Counted from the first letter of the stretch, positions 44,992 to 54,130 are shown. The stretch: DNA of 64,000 nt from Albirhodobacter sp042466415 (GCF_042466415.1 NZ_JAXHCH010000002.1:1240001-1304000), one strand, 5' to 3'. Translations and numbers: made by a program. The notes: generated by a model not told the origin, from the sequence alone.

Positions 44992-45672
44992 ATGATCCCC
45001 AGTTCCTACCCCACCCGCGACGAAATCGCCCGCCTCACCGCGCGGATGCTTTTGGAAATCAAAGCCGTGCATTTCAACGCGGCCGAGCCTTTCACACTGG
45101 CGTCCGGCCTGCCCTCGCCCACCTATATCGACTGCCGCAAGCTGATCTCCTACCCGCGCATCCGGTCGACCTTGATGGATTTCCTGTCGATCACCGTAAT
45201 GCGCGACGCAGGGTTTGAGGCGTTCGACAATATTGCGGGCGGCGAAACAGCCGGCATCCCCTTCGCGGCAATGGTCGCGGAGCGCCTCGCCCTGCCGATG
45301 ACCTATGTGCGCAAAAAGCCGAAAGGGTACGGGCGCAACGCACGGATTGAGGGCGCGATGAGCGAGGGCGAGCGCGTTTTGCTCGTTGAGGATCTCACGA
45401 CAGATGGGGGATCGAAACTCTCCTTCGTCGACGCGATCCGCGAGACAGGCGCGACCTGCGCGCATACGGCGGTGATCTTCTACTACGGCATCTTCCCCGA
45501 AACCGTCCCGACGCTGGATAAACACGGCGTGCAACTGCATTATCTGTGCACGTGGTGGGATGTGCTGGCCGAGGCCCGCGCACAGGGAAGCTTTGACAAA
45601 GAGACGCTGGATGAGGTGGAGGTTTTCCTCACCAATCCCCGCCCGTGGCAAAACGCCCATAAGAAGGACTGA
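44992..45672 (+). CDS. pyrE: orotate phosphoribosyltransferase (PyrE)
   Basis: 226 residues. It couples orotate to PRPP to give orotidine 5'-phosphate. The PRPP-binding motif reads VLLVEDLTTDGGS, and the orotate loop YVRKKPKGYG carries the mobile-loop Lys/Arg residues. The start follows AAGGAAAAG. It is preceded by pyrC and followed by a strong terminator, so the operon probably ends here. Confidence 0.96.
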   Translation: MIPSSYPTRDEIARLTARMLLEIKAVHFNAAEPFTLASGLPSPTYIDCRKLISYPRIRSTLMDFLSITVMRDAGFEAFDNIAGGETAGIPFAAMVAERLALPMTYVRKKPKGYGRNARIEGAMSEGERVLLVEDLTTDGGSKLSFVDAIRETGATCAHTAVIFYYGIFPETVPTLDKHGVQLHYLCTWWDVLAEARAQGSFDKETLDEVEVFLTNPRPWQNAHKKD

Positions 45673-45693
45673 TCCCCTCTCGGCGGATTTTTG

Positions 45694-45732
45694 AACATGC
45701 GGCGCGATGCAGGTCGCGCCGCATGTTTTTTT
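45694..45732 (+). terminator. rho-independent terminator after pyrE
   Basis: Perfect 12-bp stem CATGCGGCGCGA / TCGCGCCGCATG (arms 45696-45707 and 45714-45725), six-base loop, followed by seven T. A-T pairs extend it at the base. The T-tract runs into the first DnaA box. Confidence 0.9.
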
Positions 45733-45740
45733 GTGGATAA
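45732..45740 (-). promoter_or_regulatory. DnaA box
   Basis: TGTGGATAA, the reverse complement of the consensus TTATCCACA, perfect 9/9 match. It overlaps the end of the pyrE terminator. Confidence 0.8.
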
Positions 45741-45744
45741 CACT

Positions 45745-45829
45745 GTGGGCGGCATGTGGGCAAATGTGAACGGGAATCGCCTACACGGCGGTTTTCACAC
45801 AACCGCCCACCTGATAAAGTGGGCAAATG
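45745..45829. repeat. short repeats upstream of dnaB
   Basis: GTGGGCAAATG occurs as a direct repeat at 45756-45766 and 45819-45829. GTGGGCGG (45745-45752) is matched by its inverse CCGCCCAC (45803-45810). Together with the flanking DnaA boxes they give a compact, symmetric 170-base region between pyrE and dnaB. The whole gap is about 340 bases (45673-46015) and holds no ORF of coding character. Confidence 0.75.
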
Positions 45830-45876
45830 CACACAAGCTACCAAAGGTAGTAGGGCGGCAACGGACCAAAGGCGCG

Positions 45877-45885
45877 TTATCCACA
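45877..45885 (+). promoter_or_regulatory. DnaA box
   Basis: TTATCCACA, perfect match to the consensus, followed by TTATCCCGA at 45889-45897 as a weaker second copy. It lies about 130 bases upstream of the dnaB start and faces the DnaA box at 45732. Confidence 0.8.
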
Positions 45886-46015
45886 TAGTTATCCCGATAG
45901 CCTTTTCCCCTCTCGATCAGGTAAGACTGCCGCTACGACGCATGACAGACCGCTCGCCAAACGGCGACGCCGAACCGCGCAGGACAAGCGCAGGACCCAT
46001 AAAGGCAGATACCGC

Positions 46016-47575
46016 ATGGACGACCATATGACGCCCGATTCCCGCCACCAAGACGCGCAAGATTCCGGCGGCGCGATGACGCCCGTGCGGACAGCCATGG
46101 GTGACATCACGCCCCCCGTCACAATGTCGATGGACGCCGTGCCGTGCAATATCGAGGCCGAACAGCAACTTCTGGGCGCCTTGCTGACCAACAATGACAT
46201 CTACGATCGCATCGCCGCCACGGTAAAGGCGGATCACTTCTACGAGCCGGTGCACAAACGGATTTTCGAGACAGCAGTGGCGAAAATCCAGAAGAACATG
46301 CTCGCGTCCCCCGTCACGTTGAAGACCTATCTTGAGGAGGATGAGGGCCTGCGCGAATTGGGCGGGCCTGCGTATCTCGCGCGGCTTGCGGGTGCGGCGA
46401 TCTCTGCGCACGCGGCAAAAGATTACGCACAGATGATCCATGATATGGCGCTGCGCCGGTCGCTGATCGAGCTGGGCCTCGATATTGCGTCAGAGGCCAA
46501 AACCTTCGATGTCGCCTATGCCCCCGACGAGATGATCGTGAAGGCGGAATCGCGCCTCTATGAAATGGTCGAGACGGGCAAAACCGAAAAAGGCTTCGTG
46601 TCATTCCTCACCGCAGTGACCGAGGCTGTCGTTAACGCAAATGCCGCCTATCAACGTGATGGTGGGCTGGCAGGCGTTTCTACGGGCTTGAAAGACCTCG
46701 ATAAAAAGCTCGGCGGGCTACATCCCTCCGACCTTTTGATCCTCGCCGGTCGCCCCTCGATGGGGAAGACGACCCTGGCGACCAATATCGCCTTCAACAT
46801 TGCCAAAGCCTATAAAAAGGGCCTTCGTCCCGATGGCTCGGAAGGCGCGATCGAGGGCGGGGTTGTCGGCTTCTTCTCGCTGGAGATGTCCTCGGAACAA
46901 TTGGCGGCGCGGGTTCTGTCCGAGGCGTCCGAGGTGCCCTCCGAGCAAATCCGGCGCGGCGACATGACCGAGGCCGAATTCCGCCGCTTTGTTGAGGCCG
47001 CCAAAACATTGGAAACCTGCCCGCTTTACATCGACGACACGCCCGCGCTGCCGATCAGTCAGGTCGCTGCACGGTGTCGCCGCCTCAAACGGACGCATGG
47101 GCTGGATGTTGTGATGGTCGACTACTTGCAGCTTTTGCGCGGCTCGGGGCGCGGCGATAACCGCGTGCAAGAGATCGGCGAAATCTCGATGGGGCTCAAG
47201 GCCATCGCGAAAGAGCTGCAAATTCCCGTCGTGGCGCTTTCGCAGCTGTCGCGGAATGTGGAAAGCCGCGAAGACAAACGCCCCCAACTCTCCGATCTTC
47301 GGGAATCGGGATCGATTGAGCAAGACGCCGATGTCGTGATGTTCGTCTACCGGGACGAATATTATAAGGAGCGCGAAAAGCCGGGGGATCACGAACTGGA
47401 TAAAATGGCGACGTGGCAGCAGGTCATGGAGCAGGTCCACGGCAAGGCGGAGGTCATCATCGGCAAGCAACGTCACGGCCCGATCGGCACGGTCGAGCTG
47501 GCGTTTGAGGGCCGCTTCACGCGCTTCTCGGATCTGGTGAAACCTTGGCAAGGCGACGGCAGCGACGGCTTCTAA
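46016..47575 (+). CDS. dnaB: replicative DNA helicase DnaB
   Basis: 519 residues. N-terminal helical domain (about 40-150, NIEAEQQLLGALLTNND) then RecA-like motor: Walker A GRPSMGKT (245-252), Walker B VVMVDYLQLL, and the downstream LSQLSRNVESR and DLRESGSIEQDADVVMF motifs. DnaB is the hexameric helicase that unwinds ahead of the replisome. The chosen ATG (46016) has AAGGCAG upstream; a second ATG four codons later is possible. The upstream region contains consensus DnaA boxes, so dnaB expression or replisome loading may be linked to DnaA. Confidence 0.96.
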   Translation: MDDHMTPDSRHQDAQDSGGAMTPVRTAMGDITPPVTMSMDAVPCNIEAEQQLLGALLTNNDIYDRIAATVKADHFYEPVHKRIFETAVAKIQKNMLASPVTLKTYLEEDEGLRELGGPAYLARLAGAAISAHAAKDYAQMIHDMALRRSLIELGLDIASEAKTFDVAYAPDEMIVKAESRLYEMVETGKTEKGFVSFLTAVTEAVVNANAAYQRDGGLAGVSTGLKDLDKKLGGLHPSDLLILAGRPSMGKTTLATNIAFNIAKAYKKGLRPDGSEGAIEGGVVGFFSLEMSSEQLAARVLSEASEVPSEQIRRGDMTEAEFRRFVEAAKTLETCPLYIDDTPALPISQVAARCRRLKRTHGLDVVMVDYLQLLRGSGRGDNRVQEIGEISMGLKAIAKELQIPVVALSQLSRNVESREDKRPQLSDLRESGSIEQDADVVMFVYRDEYYKEREKPGDHELDKMATWQQVMEQVHGKAEVIIGKQRHGPIGTVELAFEGRFTRFSDLVKPWQGDGSDGF

Positions 47576-47606
47576 CGCCGCTGGCTTTTACACGCCTTAA
47601 AAAAGC

Positions 47607-47660
47607 GCACGGAAAGATTGCACGGAAAGATCAATGGCGCGCGCCCTCACGTCGCGCGCC
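47607..47660. repeat. short tandem repeat and hairpin between dnaB and alr
   Basis: GCACGGAAAGAT is repeated with period 13 (47607-47618, 47620-47631), followed by a GC hairpin GGCGCGCG / CGCGCGCC (47636-47643, 47653-47660) with no T-tract. The rest of the 340-base gap (47576-47915) has nothing I recognise beyond an open frame upstream of alr. Confidence 0.6.
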
Positions 47661-47915
47661 CTAGTCTAAGCATCTTGAAAGCCACAAGCGCCCCGCCCGA
47701 TCAAACGCGACCGGTCGCCCCCTTCCATGGCAATCTCGGCATATCCGGCGATCCGCCTGCGTCCCGCCGCTCATTTTTGGCCCGCGGCACCAACGAGACC
47801 TGCCCAAGCACAAAGCCTCCTCCGCGCGATCACTTCCCCGCAAGTTTCCGCCTTTGCCCCTGCTCGACCGCGTATTTCTCTTGACGCCGCGCGCGTGGCT
47901 GTCAAAACGACCGCT

Positions 47916-48998
47916 ATGGCTACTTCATCGCTCCGTATTGATCTCGACGCTGTCCTCGCCAATTGGCGTGCCTTGGACGCATGTTCCTCACGCTCCACCC
48001 AAACCGGCGCGGTCGTTAAGGCCAACGCTTACGGTCTGGGGGCTGACCGCGTTGCGCTCGCGCTTGCGCGGGCGGGGGTCCGAAAGTTTTTCGTCGCCGC
48101 CACAGAAGAAGGCGCGCAGCTGCGCCAAACGCTCGGTGACGGCGTTGATATCCATGTGTTCTCCGGCCATATGGCGGGCGATACCGATATGATCAACGAT
48201 CTGCGTCTCATTCCGATGCTGAACTCGCTTGATCAGGTCACGCGCCATTTTGAAGCGCTGCAAAATGCGCCTTTCGGGATCCAGCTCAACAGCGGGATGA
48301 ACCGGCTCGGGATGGGTTTGCCCGAATGGGAGGCTGTCGCACCCCTGATTTTAAGCGCCAATCCGCGCTTGATCATGAGCCACCTCGCCTGTGCCGATGA
48401 CCCCGATCACGATATGAACCGCCAGCAATTGGATGCGTTCAAATATATGACCGACGGCTTGGGATTCCCGCGCTCGCTCTCGGCCACGGGCGGCATTTTG
48501 CTCGGCCCCGAATACCATTTCGACGTAACCCGCCCCGGCATCGGCCTCTACGGCGGTCTACCGTTTGAGGAGGCCCGCCCTGTCGTGCAGCTTAGCTTGC
48601 CGGTAATCCAGACCAATCAGGTTTCCGCAGGCGAAACGGTCGGCTATTCAAACACATGGGAAGCCGAGATCGACAGCCGCACCGCAACCGTCGCCGCAGG
48701 CTATGCCGACGGGATCACGCGGCACCTATCGTCAAAAGGCACGCTCTGGGCGGGCGATATTCCCTGCCCGATTGTTGGTCGCGTGTCGATGGATCTCATC
48801 ACGGTCGACATCACGCATCTCGACGAGGTTCCCAAATCGCTCGATTTGTTGGGGCCGCATCAGGGCGTCGATGATCTGGCCGATGTCACCGGCACAATCG
48901 GATATGAGGTTCTGACCTCACTGGGCCAGCGTTACGCGCGCCACTATCAAGGCGGACTTCCCACCGATCCGCGCAGCAATGGAGTTTCGGGCGCATGA
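47916..48998 (+). CDS. alr: alanine racemase
   Basis: 360 residues, PLP-dependent, makes D-alanine for peptidoglycan. The PLP lysine is Lys35 in AVVKANAYGLG and the catalytic tyrosine of the partner face is Tyr244 in VGYSNTW. I chose ATG 47916, giving the usual N-terminus SLRIDLDAVLANWRAL; an upstream extension to 47727 reads like non-coding sequence. The stop overlaps mlaE by four bases, so it is co-transcribed with the lipid transporter genes. Confidence 0.95.
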   Translation: MATSSLRIDLDAVLANWRALDACSSRSTQTGAVVKANAYGLGADRVALALARAGVRKFFVAATEEGAQLRQTLGDGVDIHVFSGHMAGDTDMINDLRLIPMLNSLDQVTRHFEALQNAPFGIQLNSGMNRLGMGLPEWEAVAPLILSANPRLIMSHLACADDPDHDMNRQQLDAFKYMTDGLGFPRSLSATGGILLGPEYHFDVTRPGIGLYGGLPFEEARPVVQLSLPVIQTNQVSAGETVGYSNTWEAEIDSRTATVAAGYADGITRHLSSKGTLWAGDIPCPIVGRVSMDLITVDITHLDEVPKSLDLLGPHQGVDDLADVTGTIGYEVLTSLGQRYARHYQGGLPTDPRSNGVSGA

Positions 48999-49807
48999 GC
49001 AGCTCGCAAGGGTCAAAACCAGCCGGGTTGATCTCCGGCTTTTTGGCGGGGATTGGCCGTCCCGTCTTGGGCGGTTTGGCGGCCACGGGCCGTTTTGCCA
49101 AATTCGCAGGCGAAACCGTGTCGCATATCGTCCGTCCGCCGTTTTACGGGCGTGAGTTCTTCGCGGCCTGCGTCCAGATCGGTTGGCTCTCGCTCCCCGT
49201 CGTTGGCCTGACATCCTTCTTCACAGGCGCGGCTTTGGCGTTGCAAATCTACGCGGGGGGCGCGCGCTTCTCGGCGGAATCCGTTGTGCCGTCGATCGTG
49301 GCCATCGGCATGGCACGCGAACTTGGGCCCGTTTTGGGCGGCTTGATGGTTGCGGCGCGCGTGGCGTCGTCCATCGCGGCTGAAATCGGCACGATGAAAG
49401 TTACCGAGCAGATCGACGCGCTGACAACTTTGTCGACCAATCCGATCAAATACCTGACCGTGCCGCGTGTTCTGGCGGCGACCGTGACCGTTCCTGTGCT
49501 CGTCGCGGTGGGGGACACCATCGGGATCATGGGCGGCTGGCTTATCGGCGTGAACCGCCTCGATTTCAACTCCGCCGCTTACCTGAAGACAACCTATGAC
49601 TTCTTGGAGGCATGGGATGTTGGCTCCGGCCTCGTTAAAGGCGCGGTCTTTGGTTTCATTATCGCCCTAATGGGCTGCTACGCCGGAATGAATTCGGGTC
49701 GCGGCGCACAAGGTGTTGGCCGCGCAACGAAATCCGCTGTGGTTGCGGCATCGGTGATGATCTTGGCCGCAAACTACCTGCTGACAGAGGTGTTCTTCTC
49801 CGCATGA
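48995..49807 (+). CDS. mlaE: MlaE family ABC transporter permease (outer-membrane lipid asymmetry)
   Basis: 270 residues, about five or six hydrophobic segments. Family fingerprints: FFTGAALALQIYAG, MARELGPVLGGLMVAARVASSIAAEIGTMKVTEQIDAL, and PRVLAATVTVPVLVAVGD. MlaE with MlaF moves phospholipids between the inner membrane and the periplasmic carrier. A longer N-terminal stretch (about 45 residues) precedes the membrane part, as in the family members beside alr. It overlaps both neighbours by four bases. Confidence 0.93.
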   Translation: MSSSQGSKPAGLISGFLAGIGRPVLGGLAATGRFAKFAGETVSHIVRPPFYGREFFAACVQIGWLSLPVVGLTSFFTGAALALQIYAGGARFSAESVVPSIVAIGMARELGPVLGGLMVAARVASSIAAEIGTMKVTEQIDALTTLSTNPIKYLTVPRVLAATVTVPVLVAVGDTIGIMGGWLIGVNRLDFNSAAYLKTTYDFLEAWDVGSGLVKGAVFGFIIALMGCYAGMNSGRGAQGVGRATKSAVVAASVMILAANYLLTEVFFSA

Positions 49808-50550
49808 TCGAGCTTTCCGGCGTTCAAAAGACATTCGGCTCCAACTCCGTTTTGCGCGGCGTTGATCTAACCATTCCCAAGGGCACATCGATGGTCATCA
49901 TCGGGGGCTCCGGCACGGGGAAGTCGGTTTTGCTGAAATGCATCCTTGGCCTTGTCACGCCCGACCACGGCGTGATCAAGGTGGCGGGCGAGGACGTCAC
50001 CAAAGTCTCGCGCGAGGCGTTTTTGGCAAAATTCGGGATGCTGTTCCAAGGTGGTGCGCTGTTTGACAGCCTGTCGATTTGGCAAAATGTTGCGTTCCGT
50101 CTCATGCGCGGCCCCAAGAAGCTCCCCAAAGAGCAAGCCCGCGAGATTGCCATTGAAAAGCTGCGCCGTGTCGGGCTTGGCCCGCAAGTGGCCGATCAGT
50201 TTCCAGCAGAGCTCTCGGGCGGCATGCAAAAGCGCGTGAGCTTGGCCCGCGCCATCGCCGCGGAACCTGAAATCATCTTCTTCGATGAGCCCACAACGGG
50301 CCTCGATCCGATCATGTCGGGCGTGATCAACGAGCTAATCCGCGAGATTGTTTCCGAGATGGGCGCAACCGCGATGACCATCACCCACGATATGTCCTCC
50401 GTTCGCGCAATTTCCGACAATGTCGCGATGTTGCACGCAGGGAAAGTCCGCTGGACGGGCCCGATAGCGGATTTAGACACAACTTCAGACCCTTACATCC
50501 AACAATTCATCCACGGTCGTGCCGAAGGCCCGATCGAGGCCCTGCGCTAA
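49804..50550 (+). CDS. mlaF: MlaF family ABC transporter ATP-binding protein
   Basis: 248 residues. Walker A GGSGTGKSV, Q-loop MLFQGGALFDSLSI, signature LSGGMQKRVSLARAI, Walker B IIFFDEPTTGLDP, and the switch MTITHDMSS. It energises the MlaE permease. MlaD, MlaC and MlaB genes are not in this operon, so the periplasmic carrier parts of the system would be encoded elsewhere. Confidence 0.93.
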   Translation: MIELSGVQKTFGSNSVLRGVDLTIPKGTSMVIIGGSGTGKSVLLKCILGLVTPDHGVIKVAGEDVTKVSREAFLAKFGMLFQGGALFDSLSIWQNVAFRLMRGPKKLPKEQAREIAIEKLRRVGLGPQVADQFPAELSGGMQKRVSLARAIAAEPEIIFFDEPTTGLDPIMSGVINELIREIVSEMGATAMTITHDMSSVRAISDNVAMLHAGKVRWTGPIADLDTTSDPYIQQFIHGRAEGPIEALR

Positions 50551-50673
50551 CCCCACTCGCTCATGTGGCCTTTGGGCGCTTTTATGGTGTGAAACAGAGT
50601 GTTTCCGCACAACTTCCTTGCATTTAGGGTGAATAGGCGGGACCCTGCCTATACCGTTCTGGGGGATGGTTTC

Positions 50674-51474
50674 ATGAGTGATTTGAATAAAGCGTTTCGC
50701 GATACGCCTGTGCGGTCGCATGAGTTTAGGGCTTATTGGGAGGCATTCCATCAGAGCATCGGCCCCCTTCTCGCGGTTGCGGTGGCGTGTTTTGCCTTGG
50801 TGACCTGTGGTTCGGTTGCGCTTGCGCTGCTCGGCCTCGCGCCATGGCTGGAGGTTGACGCAAGCTTTGGCGGCACGACGATCGAGCACGCTGGCATCTG
50901 GCTGCAATCCATTTTCGCGGCGCTCACGCTGCTGATCGCCCTCTATCTCCCGACGCATGCGCGCGTGGCGCGCTTGGAAAAATCGCATCGCTCGTTCCAG
51001 ATTGGCATGGAAGATGTCGCGCGCGCTTACCGGCTGGCCCATGAGGAAGATCGCAAAGGCGCCTTCACCTTGTCGGGTGAATTTGATGCCATGCGCGAGC
51101 GGCTCAACCACATGCGCCGCCATCCGGATCTGGCCGCGCTGGAGGCGGAGTTACTGGAACTCGCCGCCCAAATGAGCCTGCAATCGCGCGATCTCGCGAA
51201 AATCTATTCGGACGAAAAGGTTGCCCGCGCGAAGGCGTTTCTGGCCCAACGCCAGCAAGAAGCCCAAGCCACCGAGGACAAAATCCGCATCGCCCGATAT
51301 GCCTGCGATGAAATCCGCAATTGGCTCACCGATGTTGAGGCAGATGAGCGCCGACTCTCCTCGCAGTTTCAAATGCTTGAACGGGATCTGAAGTCGGTCT
51401 TGCCATCGCTCGGCTACGAGTTGGAAGACCCGCGCGAGGCGAATGTGGTGCAATTGACCAAGCCAACAAAGTGA
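50674..51474 (+). CDS. membrane protein with coiled-coil domain, unknown function
   Basis: 266 residues. Two close hydrophobic segments (about 30-55 and 75-98), then a long charged coiled-coil (about 100-255; SGEFDAMRERLNHMRRHPDLAALEAELLELAAQMS, later QRQQEAQATEDKIRIARYACDEIRN). Rhodobacterales homologues are sometimes labelled DNA repair protein, but nothing here supports a nuclease or DNA-binding role. It sits between mlaF and a PqiA-like gene, which suggests an envelope function. ATG 50674 follows GGGGGA. Confidence 0.8.
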   Translation: MSDLNKAFRDTPVRSHEFRAYWEAFHQSIGPLLAVAVACFALVTCGSVALALLGLAPWLEVDASFGGTTIEHAGIWLQSIFAALTLLIALYLPTHARVARLEKSHRSFQIGMEDVARAYRLAHEEDRKGAFTLSGEFDAMRERLNHMRRHPDLAALEAELLELAAQMSLQSRDLAKIYSDEKVARAKAFLAQRQQEAQATEDKIRIARYACDEIRNWLTDVEADERRLSSQFQMLERDLKSVLPSLGYELEDPREANVVQLTKPTK

Positions 51475-51522
51475 TCCATCCCTAAGCCACGCATCCCCCC
51501 CGCTGGCCTCAGGAGGTTCCCA

Positions 51523-52008
51523 ATGCCGCAGTTTCTCACAAGGCTTCCCATTGATCGTGGGTCTCTGACGGTGCTGCGCGGGCTCAACCTCATGCTGCTG
51601 CTGGCTTTTCCCGTCGCATGGGCGGCGCCTTTGCTGCGTGCGGGCCTGCTGCCCTTTTTTGATCTCGATGCGATTTCGGTTTTGTCGGGCGTGGGCGCAG
51701 TTTGGCAGGCCGATCCCTTCCTCGCACTGGTCATCGCCCTATTCGCGTTAGTCGCGCCGATCGCTAAAATCCTTGCACTTGAGATGGTGCTCAGCGGGCG
51801 CCGCTCGACGAAGCTCTTGCCCGCGATCTCCCTGATCGGGCGTCTCGCCATGGCCGATATCTTCCTGATCGCGCTTTATATTGTTGTCGCGAAAGGTGCG
51901 GGCGTCGGGCGGGTCGAGACGGGATGGGGCCTTTATCTTTTCACGGGCTGCGTGCTCGCCTCCCTGTCCCTCTCGCGCGTCGCCAAACGCGCGATGGCCC
52001 CGCGGTAG
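51523..52008 (+). CDS. PqiA-like paraquat-inducible membrane protein
   Basis: 161 residues with about four hydrophobic segments of the PqiA domain, half the size of E. coli PqiA, which has two copies. It lacks the cysteine clusters of full PqiA. Strong Shine-Dalgarno AGGAGG. PqiA-type proteins work with MCE lipid carriers, which fits the nearby mlaE-mlaF genes, but no PqiB is adjacent. Confidence 0.82.
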   Translation: MPQFLTRLPIDRGSLTVLRGLNLMLLLAFPVAWAAPLLRAGLLPFFDLDAISVLSGVGAVWQADPFLALVIALFALVAPIAKILALEMVLSGRRSTKLLPAISLIGRLAMADIFLIALYIVVAKGAGVGRVETGWGLYLFTGCVLASLSLSRVAKRAMAPR

Positions 52009-52066
52009 GGCCGGATCTCGTCAGGAAGCCCCTTGACGTTCCCCTCTTGTTCTTACACAAAGCATC

Positions 52067-53437
52067 ATGGCAAAATCACCTACCTCAGCATTTACCTGTT
52101 CCGCTTGCGGCGCCGCCCATAAAAAATGGAGCGGCAAATGCGATGCCTGCGGGGAATGGAACTCCATCGTCGAGGAAAAGCCGCTTTCGGCGGGTCCTGG
52201 TTCAAAATCGCTCGGCGCGCATAAGGGCAAGCGCATCGCGCTCTCGTCGCTGGCGCATGAGGAAGCCCCGCCGCCCCGCACCCTATCGGGTATGCCCGAG
52301 TTGGACCGCGTCTTGGGCGGAGGTCTGGTGGCGGCGTCGGCGATTTTGGTTGGCGGCGATCCGGGCATCGGGAAATCAACGCTTTTACTGCAAGCGGCCG
52401 CGAGCTTTGCGCGCAGCGGGCTGAAATCTATGTATATTTCCGGCGAGGAGGCCTCTGCGCAGGTGCGCATGCGCGCCCAACGCCTTGGGCTTGCAGATGC
52501 GCCTGTGATGCTCGGCGCGGAGACGAACCTGCGCGATATCCTGACCACGCTGGAGGCGGAAAGCCCGGATCTGGTGATCATCGATTCGATCCAAACGATG
52601 TGGGCTGATATGGTGGAGGCCGCCCCCGGCTCGGTCTCGCAGGTGCGGACCTGTGCACATGAATTGGTGACTTTTGCGAAAACGCGCGGGACGGCAGTCG
52701 TCTTGGTTGGGCATGTGACCAAAGAGGGCCAGATCGCAGGGCCGCGCGTGGTCGAGCATATGGTCGATACGGTCCTTTATTTCGAGGGCGAGCGGGGGCA
52801 TCAGTTCCGCATCCTGCGCGCGGTGAAAAACCGGTTTGGGCCCGCCTCCGAGATTGGCGTGTTCGAAATGACGGGCGGTGGCTTGTCGGAGGTTGCGAAC
52901 CCTTCCGCACTTTTCTTGTCGGAACGTGCGCAGCCCCAGCCCGGCTCCGCCGTCTTTGCGGGCATTGAGGGTACCCGGCCTGTCTTGACAGAAATCCAGG
53001 CTCTCGTCGCGCCCTCCACCCTCTCCTCTCCGCGCCGCACAGTCGTCGGCCTCGACTCGGGCCGTGTCTCGACGATCCTCGCGGTTTTGGAATCGCGGTG
53101 CGGCATCCCCTTTACGGGCCTCGATGTCTTTTTGAACGTCGCCGGAGGGATGCGCGTTTTGGAGCCCGCCGCCGATCTCGCCCTCGCCGCCGCACTCCTT
53201 TCCGCCCGAGAAGATGTCGCTTTGCCGCGCGAGATGGTCATTTTCGGGGAAATTTCGCTCTCAGGGGCGCTTAGACCCGTGGGACAGGCGGAAAACAGGT
53301 TGAAAGAAGCGGAAAAACTTGGTTTCTCACGGGCAATCGCGCCCGATGGCACAAAAGCCGAAGGCGGACCGGGAATGGGCATTACCAAATTGCCCGATCT
53401 CGTGACTTTTGTTGGGGATATGTTCGGCGCGGGGTGA
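52067..53437 (+). CDS. radA: DNA repair ATPase RadA
   Basis: 456 residues. N-terminal zinc finger (Cys11, Cys14, Cys25, Cys28), Walker A GGDPGIGKS (96-104), the RadA-specific KNRFG motif (RAVKNRFGPASE), and a C-terminal Lon-like domain. RadA helps process branched recombination intermediates. It has a poor Shine-Dalgarno (a few bases upstream are ACACAAAGC). cvpA and purF follow on the same strand. Confidence 0.95.
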   Translation: MAKSPTSAFTCSACGAAHKKWSGKCDACGEWNSIVEEKPLSAGPGSKSLGAHKGKRIALSSLAHEEAPPPRTLSGMPELDRVLGGGLVAASAILVGGDPGIGKSTLLLQAAASFARSGLKSMYISGEEASAQVRMRAQRLGLADAPVMLGAETNLRDILTTLEAESPDLVIIDSIQTMWADMVEAAPGSVSQVRTCAHELVTFAKTRGTAVVLVGHVTKEGQIAGPRVVEHMVDTVLYFEGERGHQFRILRAVKNRFGPASEIGVFEMTGGGLSEVANPSALFLSERAQPQPGSAVFAGIEGTRPVLTEIQALVAPSTLSSPRRTVVGLDSGRVSTILAVLESRCGIPFTGLDVFLNVAGGMRVLEPAADLALAAALLSAREDVALPREMVIFGEISLSGALRPVGQAENRLKEAEKLGFSRAIAPDGTKAEGGPGMGITKLPDLVTFVGDMFGAG

Positions 53438-53474
53438 TCCGTGTTGTGCGGCCCCGTCTCGGGGAGAGATACGC

Positions 53475-54065
53475 ATGGACGGCTTCACCATTATCGACGC
53501 GATTGTCGCAGGGGTCATCGTGATCTCCGCGATTCTCGCCTACAGCCGCGGTTTCGTGCGCGAAGCACTCTCGATCTTGGGCTGGGTTGCGGCGGCAATT
53601 GTCGGCTTTGTGTTCGCAGATGCGGCGCGCCCATTGATTGCGCAGATCCCAGTGATCAACAAAGTGATCGGCGATAGCTGCGAATTGGGAACCATTGGCG
53701 GATTTGCTGCAGTGTTTGCAATCGCGCTCGTGATTGCGGGCCTCATCACCCCGCTGTTTTCATCGATCATTTCGCGCTCCGCGCTCTCGGCGATCGATCA
53801 GGGATTGGGGTTCTTGTTCGGTGTCGTGCGCGGTGTTTTGATCATCGCGGTGGCTTTTGCACTCTACGATCAGGTGATTGGCGCCAATTCTGTCGAGATG
53901 GTGGATGCGTCGCGTTCGGCCAAAGTATTTTCCCGCGTGGGCGACCGCGTTGAGGGCACCATGCCAGACGACGCACCGGGCTGGATCGTCGCGCGTTACG
54001 AGCAGTTGATTTCGCAATGCGAAGCTCCGGCAACGCCCGTATCAGCCCCCGCTAGCGCAAACTAA
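53475..54065 (+). CDS. cvpA: CvpA family membrane protein
   Basis: 196 residues, about four membrane helices in the N-terminal part (IIDAIVAGVIVISAILAYSRGFVREALSILGWVAAAI), then a soluble tail. CvpA is named for colicin V production in E. coli, where it is also next to purF. Its real cellular role is not settled. The start is preceded by GGGGAGAGAT; the gene begins 37 bases after the end of radA. Confidence 0.92.
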   Translation: MDGFTIIDAIVAGVIVISAILAYSRGFVREALSILGWVAAAIVGFVFADAARPLIAQIPVINKVIGDSCELGTIGGFAAVFAIALVIAGLITPLFSSIISRSALSAIDQGLGFLFGVVRGVLIIAVAFALYDQVIGANSVEMVDASRSAKVFSRVGDRVEGTMPDDAPGWIVARYEQLISQCEAPATPVSAPASAN

Positions 54066-54100
54066 CGCGCAGGGGCCCGCGTCCGATACATAACCTTGTT

Positions 54101-54130
54101 AAAGCCGCGACCTCGGGTTGCGGCTTTTCT
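54101..54130 (+). terminator. terminator between cvpA and purF
   Basis: AAAGCCGC-GACC-TCG-GGTT-GCGGCTTTT hairpin, followed by TCTCG. It separates cvpA from purF, so purF has its own promoter. Stem about 12 bp with one G-T pair. Confidence 0.8.

Noticed and set aside
45732..45897. Chromosome origin oriC
   Set aside because: Only two perfect DnaA boxes and no clear A/T-rich unwinding element or neighbouring dnaA, dnaN, parAB or hemE genes; a DnaA-regulated promoter is the safer reading.
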